Shown here piece after piece: positions 23,985-35,709 of a DNA stretch of 64,000 bases (its first letter is position 1; the number at the start of each line of letters is the position of its first letter). The translations under genes were made by a program, and so were the position numbers. The stretch comes from Panagrolaimus kolymaensis. Lineage: Eukaryota; Nematoda; Chromadorea; Rhabditida; Panagrolaimidae. The stretch lies in assembly GCA_028622995.1 (NCBI GenBank), contig JAJQJQ010000004.1:4216001-4280000 (forward strand). Direction: 5' to 3'. Below the pieces are notes generated by a model. It saw only the letters and a program-made list of their open reading frames with translations, was not told the DNA's origin and did no database searches.

Positions 23985-26876
23985 TTATGAAATCGCAACA
24001 GATTCTGGAATTGTTCGAGGCAAAGATGAAGTAAATGCAGGAGGAGCAGTAAGGATCCCTTCTTTTAAAGATGATGGCAGTTGTGGCGTGGATGGAGGTG
24101 AAGATGACGTAGATGATGATGAATTAAGGCCAGCTAATTCATCCACAATGTATTCAATTGGGCGGTTTTTAGTTTCGGGTAATGAAAAATATAAATATGT
24201 TGAAGTTAACAAAAGTGGAACAATAAAAATTAAAAATGTTAAAGGTCCAATATAATCGTAGGCTGGGAAAAAGATTAATGGAGAAATAAAACATGTAAGA
24301 TATTGGGTTGAAATTGACGCGGATTGCATCCATGGTCGATAATCGGCTGTTGTAAGTTCAGTCGCGATGAATAAAGCGAGCGGGCCAACTCCAAGACTAA
24401 AAAAAGGGTTTTTGATGAAAGAAATTTATGAGGAAAAAATTACCTGAAGACGAATAAGAAAAGCATAAAAACAACCAAAAATGCATATCCTGTATTAACA
24501 TCCTCCGTAAATTTAAATAAAAATACAAGAAACATTAAAGCTGAATTTAATGCTGCAAGAGCGAGTAATCCACCAATAATTAGTTTTCGGCGCCCAACCT
24601 AAAATCAAAAGCATTACTCTAGGTTGTACAGTGGATAGCCTTACTTTATCGATAGTTAAAGTACCAACGATATTTCCCAATAACCCAGAAAATGATGCAA
24701 AACAATTTGCAATTGCTGCTCCACTTTCAGTGAATCCAATTCCTTGAAGTAAAAATGTTCCAAAGAATGAAACCGCCATAATTCCTGAGAATGATACAGT
24801 TACATTAATCAAAACACAAATAAAAAATGCTTTTCTTGCTGGCCTAAAAAATTTATCAATAAAAAGTTTTTTAAATGGCTGAAAAACTAAAAATACTTAC
24901 AAATAACTAAGCATAGCTGCCAAGGTGGCTTTCCCTTCAGCATTATTTCGTTTATCTCTATCAAGTTCAGCATAAATTTCTGGCATTCTTTGTGCGGCTC
25001 GATTTTTGCTATGATAAAGTTCCAAACATTTATGAGCTTCTTTATCTTCTCCATTTTTAATCAAATATACTGGAGAATCATAAAATACTAATAGCATTCC
25101 AAATAAAACAACTATTGAAGGGATACATTCTAAAAGAAAATTTAGATTTATGTTTAGCTCCTAGAGACACAAAATTTTACAAACCGATTAAAAAAGCCCA
25201 TTGCCAACTATCTTTAGTTCCCAAAATTTGGGGAATTCCTATTCCACTTGCAAGAACAAAGCCTATACTTTTTGAAAATCCCGTCAAAGAACCCATAAAA
25301 CCTCGATATCGAATAGGACTTATTTCACTGAGATACACTGCTTGAGTGGTGGTGTAAGTTCCTATTCCAATTCCAGATAAAAATCTTCCAAAAACAAATA
25401 ATTCGGCTGATTGAAAATATTTTGACGAAAATGATAATAGAAAAGAACATAATAGAATCTGGAAAATTATTTTTTAGTATTAAAAACTTGGTACATTTGT
25501 ATCATTCAAGAATGTCCAACTTAAATTTCGAGTATTGTTTTTTTATCGTTTGTTTGTAAAGCATTTTTTTCCTTGCTAAGGTAGATTATTCTTTCATTTC
25601 CCCAATTTTACTCTATTCCCTTTTTAGAATATTTTTTATGGCTGTTGTCCAATAAAAAAAAACGTTCCACGCATTCTTTCCCTTTTTTTACGAGGTGCTT
25701 GCTTCACAGACGACAAAGTAGCGTAAAAAAACCCTTGAGGCTGTTGGTTTCCAAAAGCGTGAAAGCTATTAATCGTCGCGTAAAAATAAAAAATAAAGTA
25801 AAGAAAAACTACTACAACTTTGACGTTTTTTTCATTCATTCAATGACTGACTAATTTTTGTCAATCAAATTTGTGTTGTGTTTGAAAAAAGGCCCACGTA
25901 AAAAAACTTACGACACTTGAAACGGAAAAAAAAGCTCGTAAACCCATTTGTTGCATAGCTCTTGGAGAAAATATTGCTCCAATAAATGCACCAATAAATA
26001 ATAATCCTGCCACCGATGGCCATACTATCCTTTCAGCAAATTCATCTATCGAAGTTTCATGAGTTCTAAAAAAGGTATCGATAAATATCAGTTAAAGTAT
26101 TGCAAGCTATAATTTAAAAAAATACTGTAACATTTTTTGTTATAAAAAAACAAGTTTTTACTTCGTTGTTTTGCAAAAGATCCTCTCAAATACTTAATCC
26201 TAGCAACACTTCAGCTTTAATTGGATTAAATTAATCCTAATTTTTTGCCTTTTGAATTATCCTGGCTTTTTTTTTTCTATGTACCTGATCTGGTTTTTTT
26301 TAGTTTCACGTAACAAGAAAGGCTATTCAAAAAACAAGTTATTTCAAGGTATTTTTCCATGATCATAAAACACATAAAATTGGGCTATTATTTTTCTCGG
26401 GTTTTAAACTCCATTCCAAAATAATCTTTTTTTTTGTAAAAAAAAAATCTCTTTTCTACAAAAATTTCAAAAACGATAAACATATTTATTTATATTTTCT
26501 TTACGTCATATGACTTTCTGTGAAACAATTTTGGTCTATTTTTAAGCCTTTTTTTATACAAAACTCACCGATTAACACTTTCTTGAATAAAATCCTGTAA
26601 TACATCCGCCAAAGGATTAATTAAAGAAATTTGATAACCAAAATGAAAACTTCCACCTAAAACTACAACGGTTCCAGTGAGAATTAGCCTCAGCTTTTTA
26701 ATCCATGTTGAAGATTCGATTGAATTGTCAAGAGTAGTTTTTTCTTTAATAAGCATTGGAGATGGTGGAAATATATCTGTTGGTGGAATGCAACTATTTC
26801 GACGAACTTGAAAATTGTTTGGAGTTGTTGCAGATGGAGGTTCAGGAATTGGAAGAGGTGGAAGATTCGATGTCAT
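23985..26876 (-). CDS. SLC2/GLUT-type sugar transporter (MFS)
   Basis: About seven exons run from MTSNLPPLPIPEPPSATTPN to the stop at 23985. Sugar-porter hallmarks are LGGSFHFGYQISLINPLADV (first TM), GRFLSGIGIGTYTTTQAVYL followed by SEISPIRYRG, SPVYLIKNGEDKEAHKCLEL (central loop), DKVGRRKLIIGG and the C-terminal PETKNRPIEYIVDE. Twelve TM segments fit the order of blocks. The tail is Ser/Pro-rich (LNSSSSTSSSPPSTPQ). Two introns are unusually long (about 25.46-25.91 and 26.08-26.57 kb). It is likely a facilitative hexose carrier at the plasma membrane; the substrate is not determined. Confidence 0.92.
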
Positions 26877-28488
26877 AATTTAGAATGACTAAGCTTTTTA
26901 AAAATAATATAGTAAAAGCAATAAATAATACAAGAAAATAGAATTGACTGACGAGTTTAAATATTCACTAAAAAAAATATTTTTTTGAGAAAGAAAAAAC
27001 GGAAATGCCGGACACGCGTTTCTCTCTCGTTTGAAGCAATTTTATTTGGGGGAAAGGCTAACCTTTGTCCTTTTTTTTGTTGATGTTGTTGGTTGGACAT
27101 TGGGCGAAAAAATTTATATCATGTAAAAACATGAATCATAAACATTGTTATTATTTTTGAAAAAGGGTTTTAAAAGGAACCGTTTATTATTCAATGATGA
27201 AAAAAATTTGTTTATAAAACTAAAGTAAAAACGAAAGAAGAAAGAAATTATGGGAAGGACATAAAAATAACAATGAAAAACAGCAGCTGCAAACAACAAA
27301 AACATTAGTTTTTTTTTCGTTGTTTAAAAAAAGCAGTCTAAAAAATGGGTTTATAATTCAATTGTGAATGTTTTATGCGTGATTTTAAATCGAAGCAATA
27401 TCAAACGACTGCAGAATGATACACGCGCAATACTCGTTTTCTTTTTAACAATTTTTTTAGTTTGCAGTAGCAGCTTTTTCTGGAGGTTGAAAAAACATAT
27501 TCGCCAACAACCGCCAGCTTGTTTGAACGCAGGCTGACTGGCGGCGGAAATCCTAAAAGAAATGACCAAGAAAGAGAAAAGAAAAAGGTTTCGGCGAAGC
27601 AGATCGATGATTCGGGAAAAAAACAACAACCGTTTTTTGTGATTAGAAAAAAAAATGTGGAAGATATGATGATAAAAAAGGATATCTCATCATCTGCAAA
27701 AAGTGGGTCGAAAATTGAATCATATCAAATGTTTTTTGGGATGGATTTTATCAACTTTAAATAGACTTTAAATTTGGAAGGAAGGAAGTGTGGTCATTTA
27801 GAAAAAAATGCGGAGGCGAAAAAAGCTAAAGGTTTTAAAATTGGATAATCGAACAAATTTTGAATACTACAGTTTTCTTACAAACTTGTAAAAAGTAAAT
27901 ACTGTATCACAAAAAATAGAGCAAAAGAGCACGCATGTCTAACTAAAAAACAAGTTTTATACAAAAGAAAAACTAAGAGGGAGAAAGACTTTTCCAAAAA
28001 TAAAATTCTCATCCTTCAATTCATTTTTTTGCCTGAAGAATGAAGAATACCTTATGGCAAGCAAAAAAAGGGTATCAAATTTTTTAATCTATGTTTGATG
28101 AGGAAAGAGCATAAGAAAGGCGGTGCAAAATGAATGGTTGTTGCTGATGCTTTTTAAGTTTTTTTTCTTCGCGTATCATCGTTTTACTTTTAAACTAAAA
28201 ACCGGGTTTGTCTTATAAAAATAATAAGGTAATGATGTTTGTTGAAACATTATTTTAAGGCAAAATTTAAGAGATAAAAAAGGCAGCAAAAAGTCATCCA
28301 TCAAAAATTTTTGTCACTCAAAAAGTCTCGATAGAAATTAAAAAAAGTTATAAATAATTTTATAATAGCAAAACAAAAATGTAATCACCCGTTTATTGAA
28401 AATTATAAAAAATGAAAAAATTACAGTAAGAAAGAATAAAAAAAAATACAGCGAAGAAATTAATAAGTAAACATGAAAATTTAAATGG
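26877..28488. other. Intergenic, no gene recognised
   Basis: About 1.6 kb between the sugar transporter start and the haspin stop. Overlapping open frames on both strands at 27351-27764 are low in complexity and antisense to each other, so I do not call them. It probably holds the transporter promoter and the haspin 3' UTR. Confidence 0.45.
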
Positions 28489-31320
28489 CTATAATAAATG
28501 CTTCTGAAGCATATCTTTAATTTCATCTGATTCCAAGAATTCACCAGCGCTTGTGAAATCACGTGCTTTCTTTAAGATTTGGTAGAGTTGCTTTCGTCTT
28601 CTTGCTTTAAGCCCACTGCAATTATTTGTAAGTTTATCAGCCAAATATTCTAGCCATAAGCAATTTGTCTGTGGACAGTAGACGCTCCAATCATTACTAA
28701 ATTCAATAGTAATTATACTTACTTTCAAAGAAAGAACAAAAAACTAACTCAACAAGCTCTCGCATATCTCGATAAACTTGAAACTGCATATCTCCTTCTT
28801 GCACAAACAAATCTTCATCCTTCGAAAGGTCCATGAACACAACATCAGTTCCTTAAAAGAGAAATGATTAATGAAAGGTGAAAAATTAAAGAGGAACAAA
28901 TAACCTTTGCAAATCCGTGAATTGGTGAAATCAATAATAGTTGCGGCGATGCCATAAGTCTTTAGCTTGAAAAGTTTACCATTCCATGAAAATTTACAAT
29001 CGCTTTTTAATTTATCATCGGTAATCAAGATGTTGCTCCAATGAAGATCCCTATGTTCGAATTGTAAAGCACTTTCTGCAACGGCAAGAGAAATAAGGAT
29101 TTGAAAGAATATTGACAAAATTTGTTCTTCTGTTTTCACTTCAAAATTCTCAAGATCAATGCCACCAAAGCTTAATGCCATTGCAATATAATGTCGAGTT
29201 ATACTTGAATATTTGTTTGGTGGAGTATTATAAGTCTGCTTTTCTTTTTTATATTCGGTCCAAGCATCTTTTAATTCCTTAGGGTAATGTCCTAAAAACA
29301 TAAATGAAATACGAGGGAAAAAAATAAATGATATTCAACCTTTTACAACCCATGATTTGAGAAGTTTAACAAAGTTCTCAGTCATGTTAATATCGCCATC
29401 TTTAAGATTAGAAAGTTCTTTTGTTACTACTACCTCTGTAAGAATGGCATCAGCTTCTACCATTTCCCCACCGTTAAATTCAGGATATTTTTTTGTAGGA
29501 TCATCTTTAAATGGAAACACCTGAAGAATATTACATAATAATATTGCTAAGTAGAGCATGGATAACAAACCTTAAGAGCTGTATCAACATGAGAAAATTT
29601 TAATGAATAAACTTCAGCAAAGCCACCTTCACCTATTTTTTTTACGTTTTGCATATTCAAATACAAGTTCTTTGCTGCTTGCCAAGATTCGACAGAGCTT
29701 TGATTACAGACGAATAAAAGCTTTCCAAGAGGTGTATCATCGCCTGTGTAACCTTGCAGATAAAAGAGAACTTGGTTTGGCTGAAAAAGTATTAATTAAA
29801 ACTTTATGTCAAAAATCTAACAACTAACGTCGAGTTGTTTTACTGCAAAAAATGATCTCTGTGACATCGAACTTTCACATCTTGATGGAACATCACGAGA
29901 TTCATCAATTTCAGATTGAATTATATCAAATGCTTGTGTTGGAGATACAGAACCCGCATGAAGGTCATGGTTAGATTCTTGAACACCGGGCATCGTCCCA
30001 TCACTGGGGAAATCTTTTTGTTTTAACTCATCTTCAATTAGAAATTTATCATTCAAGGTATCCGCTTTCAATGCAGTATTGTTAATTTTTGATTCTTCAA
30101 CTTCTGCTGGTGTTTCATCAAAAATCGTCATTTGTGATACTTCATTAAAATTAAATAATGATTCTTCGACATCCGTCATTGGGTCATCATCCAGCAGATT
30201 CTTAAGTTTTTGACCATCTTCAATACGAAACCCATCATTCGATGTAAAAGAACTTGACACCATATCCGTCAATGATGATTGAGATTCTTCAACTTCAGGT
30301 TTTGTTATATCTAAACCTGGGGTTTGAGCCATCCTATTCATATCAAGAATAGATGATTCTTCAATACGAAGCATTGGCTCATCATCCTTCATAAGATTTC
30401 CTAGCTTTTGACTATCTTCATCGGTCGTCGTATTACATATTGATACCTTTTTACGAATTAATGATTGAGATTTTTCAAGTTCTGGGTGTGTTATATCAAA
30501 AAGTGGAATATTAGAGATTGAAGATGCATTTATTACAAAAGAAGATTCTTGGGCAGCATTAGTTTCTTTTTCAATAAGACTCCTTTTTTGGAAGAACGAG
30601 TTTGAGGCAATGTCAACGGGTGCATCGGCTTTTGCCGCTATATCAGCAGCAGATATTTGAGACTCTCCTGTCTCTGAGTGTTCAACAACTAACACATATT
30701 TTCGAGATATCGACCGTTCATCTGCTAAAGGAGAAAATGATTTTCTTTTTAAAGATTCCCGTTGCTCATGCAGTACAGAGCCAGGCTAAAAAAACGAGTA
30801 AAGGAAGTGTGATTTTAGAATATAAAGGTTTTTGAGCAAACAAATTAATGAAACCGAATTACCTCAATTTGTTCATCTTGTGGTGGATAAACAAATTTAT
30901 TACCCTCATCAACAATCAAGGAGAAATCCCCAAATGTGTTAAACTATAATATTTAAAAGTATTATCTAATTCATGAATCAAGACAAAAATTACTTGATCA
31001 TTAATTTTCTTCATTCCATGTTGAGAAATAACATTTTGTTGGCTTAGCTTAGCAAGATTATCAGATGACTAAATACATAAAATTAAAATTAATTTTAAAA
31101 TAATTATGAAACAAACATTTTCAAAAGCAAAAGAATATTCTTCTGTTTCATTAAGATTTCGATGAATGTCATTGAGCGTCCAATTTTCTTTAAATTCAGG
31201 AGAGAGAAAGTTTTCTGCTCGTTTTACATTTGGGGTTATTAACGATGTATCAGCTATATTTGGTAAAATGAAGGATACACCATGGATAGCTCTTCGAATC
31301 GTCCGTCTTCTTGAAGTCAT
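28489..31320 (-). CDS. Haspin-family mitotic histone H3 Thr3 kinase
   Basis: The family phosphorylates histone H3 on Thr3 to place the chromosomal passenger complex at centromeres. About eight exons run from [20 protein letters not shown] (ATG at 31320). A long basic/acidic N-terminal region contains degenerate repeats (see findings). The kinase domain at about 28.49-29.7 kb has the Gly-loop [16 protein letters not shown] (ATP Lys), the haspin catalytic loop [13 protein letters not shown], the DYT-equivalent [11 protein letters not shown] in place of DFG, and the haspin-specific block [20 protein letters not shown] followed by RDMREL. Catalytic residues are intact. The C-terminus ends KDMLQKHLL. 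Nematodes have several haspin paralogues; which one this is cannot be said. Confidence 0.92.
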
Positions 31321-32122
31321 TTTTAATACTAAAAAAACTTTAAAAATTCTGAATAAAATATGAATTGGAGAAAAAAATTGAAAACTGAAAAACGCGGTCA
31401 AATGATCGAGTTGCATTTTGCCTTTTTTTATATATAAAACATAAAATTCAAATCAATGAATAAAGAAAGTCCAAATCTAGATTTTCTTTGATAGATAAGC
31501 ACGCTTTTTAGATAACAAACAGAATGTAGGCAAAAGAAAGGTAAATTCCAATTGAAAGTTTTATTAACAAAATTAGCTACTAAAAAAGTGGAAAGAATAA
31601 ATTGAAAGATGAATTTTTTTTTCAAACAAAAAGTGCAAATCAGTTTGCGCAAGGAAAAAAAAGTATGTGAATAATGAAACAATAAATATCTTCAATACTA
31701 TTTTGTTCTTTCCCTATTTGATTATTTATCGAATCAGGTCTCATTTGCACTTTTTTTTATATTTTTGTCTATAAAATCTACCAACAATTTTTATAAAAAA
31801 ATATCGTAGCAAAAGTTTAATAATATCCATCTTACATTTTTTCAGTTTTTTTTGACAAGAAAATGAGTCAAACAATAACGAATGATTTTTTTTTGAGCCA
31901 AGTCTTATTATTGTGATCCTCTGATTGTTTTTAACAACATTGATTGATTACCATTTATAATAATAATTACATACTCGTAAAAAATGATTATTTCGCACAA
32001 AATTTCAGCAATAAAAAAGGAGAGAAAATTACAGTAAATAATAACCCGGTTATAAAAACAAACAATTAGATTAAACCCGAAAAAGATATATACATAATTA
32101 AATTAAATTTAGGAAAGAATTA
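31321..32122. other. Intergenic, no gene recognised
   Basis: About 800 bp, very AT-rich, between the haspin start and the 3' end of the zinc-finger gene. No coding signal is seen. Confidence 0.45.
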
Positions 32123-33306
32123 TTACTCCGTTTCATATGAGGGTAATTGCACGTAAGTTGGTAGAAAGGATGAAGAATTTTTTAATACTCCCGTAAAAAG
32201 TAAAGTATTATTATTTACAATGCTATTTGAATCTGATGAGTTTCCAACACCACCGCCACCACAAACTTCAAGAAAATGTCGTTTTGCGTTTGTGGAAGTT
32301 TGAAAACGTTTTCCACATTTTTGACACAAAAAATCTCGAATTTTATCATGAACTATTCGACGATGACGTTGAAGATCTGATGAAGATACAAATTGTTTCC
32401 CACACGTTTCACAAGCATGTCGACGCTCATTATTATGGGTGTAACGAATATGAGTTTTAAGGGTATCAATATCTTTGAATTGTTTGTCACATTGCTCACA
32501 TGAAGTGCTGAAAATATTAGTTTAGTAAAAAAAGTTAAAATTAAGGAAATAATAAACCTTTTTTCATTAATGTGGACACGTTGAAAATGTCGTAAAACAT
32601 TGAAGCGAGATTTCGATGCGTATGCACAAAGCTCACATGAATGTTCAGTTTTATCTTTAATTAGTAGTTTATTGCCGGAGAATGCTGCTGATTTATTGGA
32701 CGCTCGGGTTATATGATTTTCACGCTTACCATGTCGCCATAATTGTTTTCGATTGGATGCAATAAAGCCACATTCTAAACAAGCCATGGCTTTTTGAGAT
32801 TTAACATTGTCTTTTTTGTTAAAATTATCGCCGCCACTTTCGTCATCATCGTCATCTTGAATATTATTGTTGTTATTATCCGACAATGAGAATCGACTTA
32901 ATCCAAGGAAATCAATTTCATTTGGAAGCAACTGATAATCGAGGCGTTCTTCATGCTCGGACGTTAAAGTTTCATTTGTTGGAAGTTTATTATATAGCGA
33001 AGAAACCCAATCCAAAGTATTTTCACCAACATCAAACTCAACTCCATTGGGTGAAAGAGCACTACTGCCGCCAGCTAACCGAGGAGAAATAAAGTTTGGT
33101 GGTACATGAAGTTGTGAAGGGATGGATAAAGTTAGACTTGATTGATCCCAATCTTTTGCAAATGTATGATGTAATAAAGCTTGAGCTTCACTCGTTAATG
33201 TTCGAGTTGAATTTTTTAAAAGCGCTGTTCGCACTTCATCAATAAATGTTGTTGTCGATGCCGATGATGATAATAAACCCGTAGATGATGATGTTGATTG
33301 CAACAT
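32123..33306 (-). CDS. C2H2 zinc-finger protein, five fingers
   Basis: A probable nuclear DNA-binding protein. ATG at 33306 (MLQSTSSSTGLLSSSASTTT) is preceded 6 nt upstream by TTTTTTTAG, a possible trans-splice acceptor, which supports this start. One intron lies at about 32.52-32.56 kb. The N-terminus is Ser/Thr-rich, with an Asn/Asp tract (DNNNNNIQDDDDDESGG). The fingers are CLECGFIASNRKQLWRHGKR..H, CELCAYASKSRFNVLRHFQR.H, CEQCDKQFKDIDTLKTHIRYTH, CETCGKQFVSSSDLQRHRRI.H and CQKCGKRFQTSTNAKRHFLEVC. The last finger ends in Cys instead of His (C2HC). The C-terminal tail is Asn/Ser-rich. Target genes are unknown. Confidence 0.88.
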
Positions 33307-33624
33307 GACCCGCTAAAAAAATGGAATTAATTTTTTTAACACTTATGAAAACGGAAAATAGTATACTAGACTAATCAATGTGCTTCATTCGACAAAGTTG
33401 TATTACCAAGAAGCTAACATTTCTCCCTTTTAAACACCAAAAAATATTAAACAGGCTGTAAACTGATGAATCAGAAAAAGCCTAAAAGAATTGCAAGCAT
33501 CAAATTTATTAATTTTAGCATAAGTGAAAAATTGCAAATAAATTAAAATATACAAATTTTAAAAATGTACATACATACAAAATAAATTAATAAATACAAA
33601 AGCTTTATTATAAATTTTTTTAAA
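33307..33624. other. Intergenic, no gene recognised
   Basis: About 320 bp between the zinc-finger gene start and the gamma-SNAP stop, AT-rich, with no coding signal. It may hold the promoter of the zinc-finger gene. Confidence 0.4.
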
Positions 33625-34707
33625 TTAACAAAGATCACTATCTTCAATAGCATCAGCTCCACCTTCTTCATCCGTTCTTCTACGTTTAGATTCGGGTACA
33701 TGAAGAAGTTTAATAACTCGAAGATAATCATTATCCAAACATTTTATGTAAGGTCGAGTAAGCAAACTTTGAAGCTTTTCTTCGTCACCTTTTTCGTAGG
33801 TTGTCGCTAAATTATTCCCGAGTGTTCGTTCTTCAGTAAAATCAGCGCCATCTTTACTAAAAAATGGGAACATGAAATTAGTAAAATATGAGAGTAAAAG
33901 ATTTTACACGAACTCTGGCAAATGATAAAGTTGCTTTAAAGCTTCAATGCCATCATCTTGAAGCAATGAAATAATAACCATTCCAATAACAATTTGACCT
34001 ATTTTTGGTAATTCATTAACTTCTTTATATTTTTCAATTAATTCAATGGAAGCATTTTTAGCTTTATCATAATTTCCTGCTCGTAAAAATAATTTGATTA
34101 AACGATTAAGGAAACCCATAGCCATTTTAGATCGATCTGCTTGTTGAACTAAAGTAAGGCCAAATTCATATAAATCTATTGCAACATCAGGATCATAATT
34201 TTCCATCATTTTGGCTGCTTTATCTATTGTCATTGCAGCAGTATCCATAACACCGCTATAAAGATATCCTTCTGCAGCTTCACGAAAAAGTTTTCCAGAT
34301 TCTTTCATATTTTTCATGTCTCTGGCTATCATGGCTGCACTTTCTTTACATCTGAAAGTTTCTCAAATTACACGAATTCTTAGCTTTTAAAAATAATAAT
34401 ATATTACTTTGCTTCATGAAACTGATTCTTATTATTTCCATGACATTCAGCAGCTTTTAAATACATTTGCATGCATAAATCAAGCTTTTCAGCATTTTTA
34501 TAACAAATTGCTGCTCGATCATATTCACTCGCAGCGCTATCATATTCGGGTTTGGTTTTAAGCTTCCAAATAGAGGTTTTCAAGCTAAAATTACACTAAG
34601 ATTTAATTCTTTTTTCTAATATTTATATTCTCAAAATCTTACTATTCTTTAGCTTTATTTTCACATTCTTTTGCTTCAGCAATTCTTCTTTCGGTTGTTT
34701 CATTCAT
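33625..34707 (-). CDS. Gamma-soluble NSF attachment protein (gamma-SNAP, NAPG)
   Basis: An adaptor between SNARE complexes and the NSF ATPase in vesicle fusion. ATG at 34707 gives MNETTERRIAEAKECENKAK. Four exons then encode TPR-like helices: EYDSAASEYDRAAICYKNAE, LCMQMYLKAAECHGNNKNQF, ESGKLFREAAEGYLYSGVMD, DPDVAIDLYEFGLTLVQQAD and MAMGFLNRLIKLFLRAGNYD. The C-terminus is acidic (RRRTDEEGGADAIEDSDLC). Splice joins at about 34.58-34.64, 34.36-34.41 and 33.86-33.91 kb keep frame. Gamma is preferred over alpha-SNAP because of the AKxxxESGKLFREAAEGYL-type helices and the acidic tail. Confidence 0.9.
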
Positions 34708-35709
34708 TATTTTTGTTCAAACGACTAAGATTAATCTCTGAAACAAATAAATTTTAGAACGGATTAAAGATTTTTGTAAAGAAAAAAAGGCAACAAAAAC
34801 GACAGAAAGTTTTTGCTGTTTATAAAAAAAAGAGGCGAAAGCTGGCAGAAGGACAACGGCTTTCAAGATTGAAAAATTGAAGTATGTAAAAAAGTTTGAT
34901 GATGACCGAATTTTTATATTTGAAAGCAAATTTTGGAAAGGGATGGAACAAAAAAAAATGGATGATCATTGGTTGGTTGAAAAGTTTTTGTTTGAAAAAA
35001 CACCATAAGAATTTTGTAATTTTTACATACAAAAAGTTTAAAAGTGAAAAAAATAAAAAAACCAGATTTTTGAAAGGTTAAACTTACAAGCAAATTTGGA
35101 GAATTTTGAATGAGATCAACAAAGATAATATTCAAGAAGGAATGAATATTTAATGAAATAATTAATTAATTAATTACTGTATGAATAATGCTAAAGTTAG
35201 AATGTAAGGAAAAAATAAAAAATCTGAAATCAAAAAAAAATTCTCGGAAGATAAACCGTTTTTTTATTTAAACGGCAAAAAAAAAAGGTTGAAAGAAGCG
35301 CCTTTATAAATTTAAAAAGTAATAATAATCAAAAAAACAATAAATATGCAAGAAATACAAAAGTAATAACAAAAAAATGGTTTGGTTATATTAAAACAAA
35401 TATAGAAATGATGATGATGAAGTAAGAAAAAATGGTTGGGAGCGTCTCTTTGGGTTGAGATGGGTAATGACGATATTGTTGTTGTTGTATGTTAATAAAC
35501 TCTCTCTGCTCGGCTGCATGAAGAAAATGTGTATTATGGAAGAGCGAGGAGACGACGACGCCTTTGATTGGTAAAAAAATGAATGAAATTTGATAAATAA
35601 GTAATAATGGAAAAAGTTTAGAAAAAAATTAGAGGCGCCAAAAAAAGAAGTAAATATAAATAATAAGTTAAATAAAAAGTAGTAAAATGATAGATAATTA
35701 ATTAAATAA
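34708..35709. other. Intergenic, no gene recognised
   Basis: About 1 kb between the gamma-SNAP start and the NOVA-like stop. It contains ATTAATTAATTAATTA repeats near 35160 and again near 35695. Small hydrophobic frames at 34717-35135 and 35391-35771 are AT-composition artefacts. Confidence 0.45.

Noticed and set aside
27351..27764. Overlapping sense and antisense frames
   Set aside because: They overlap each other on opposite strands and match A/T-run composition.
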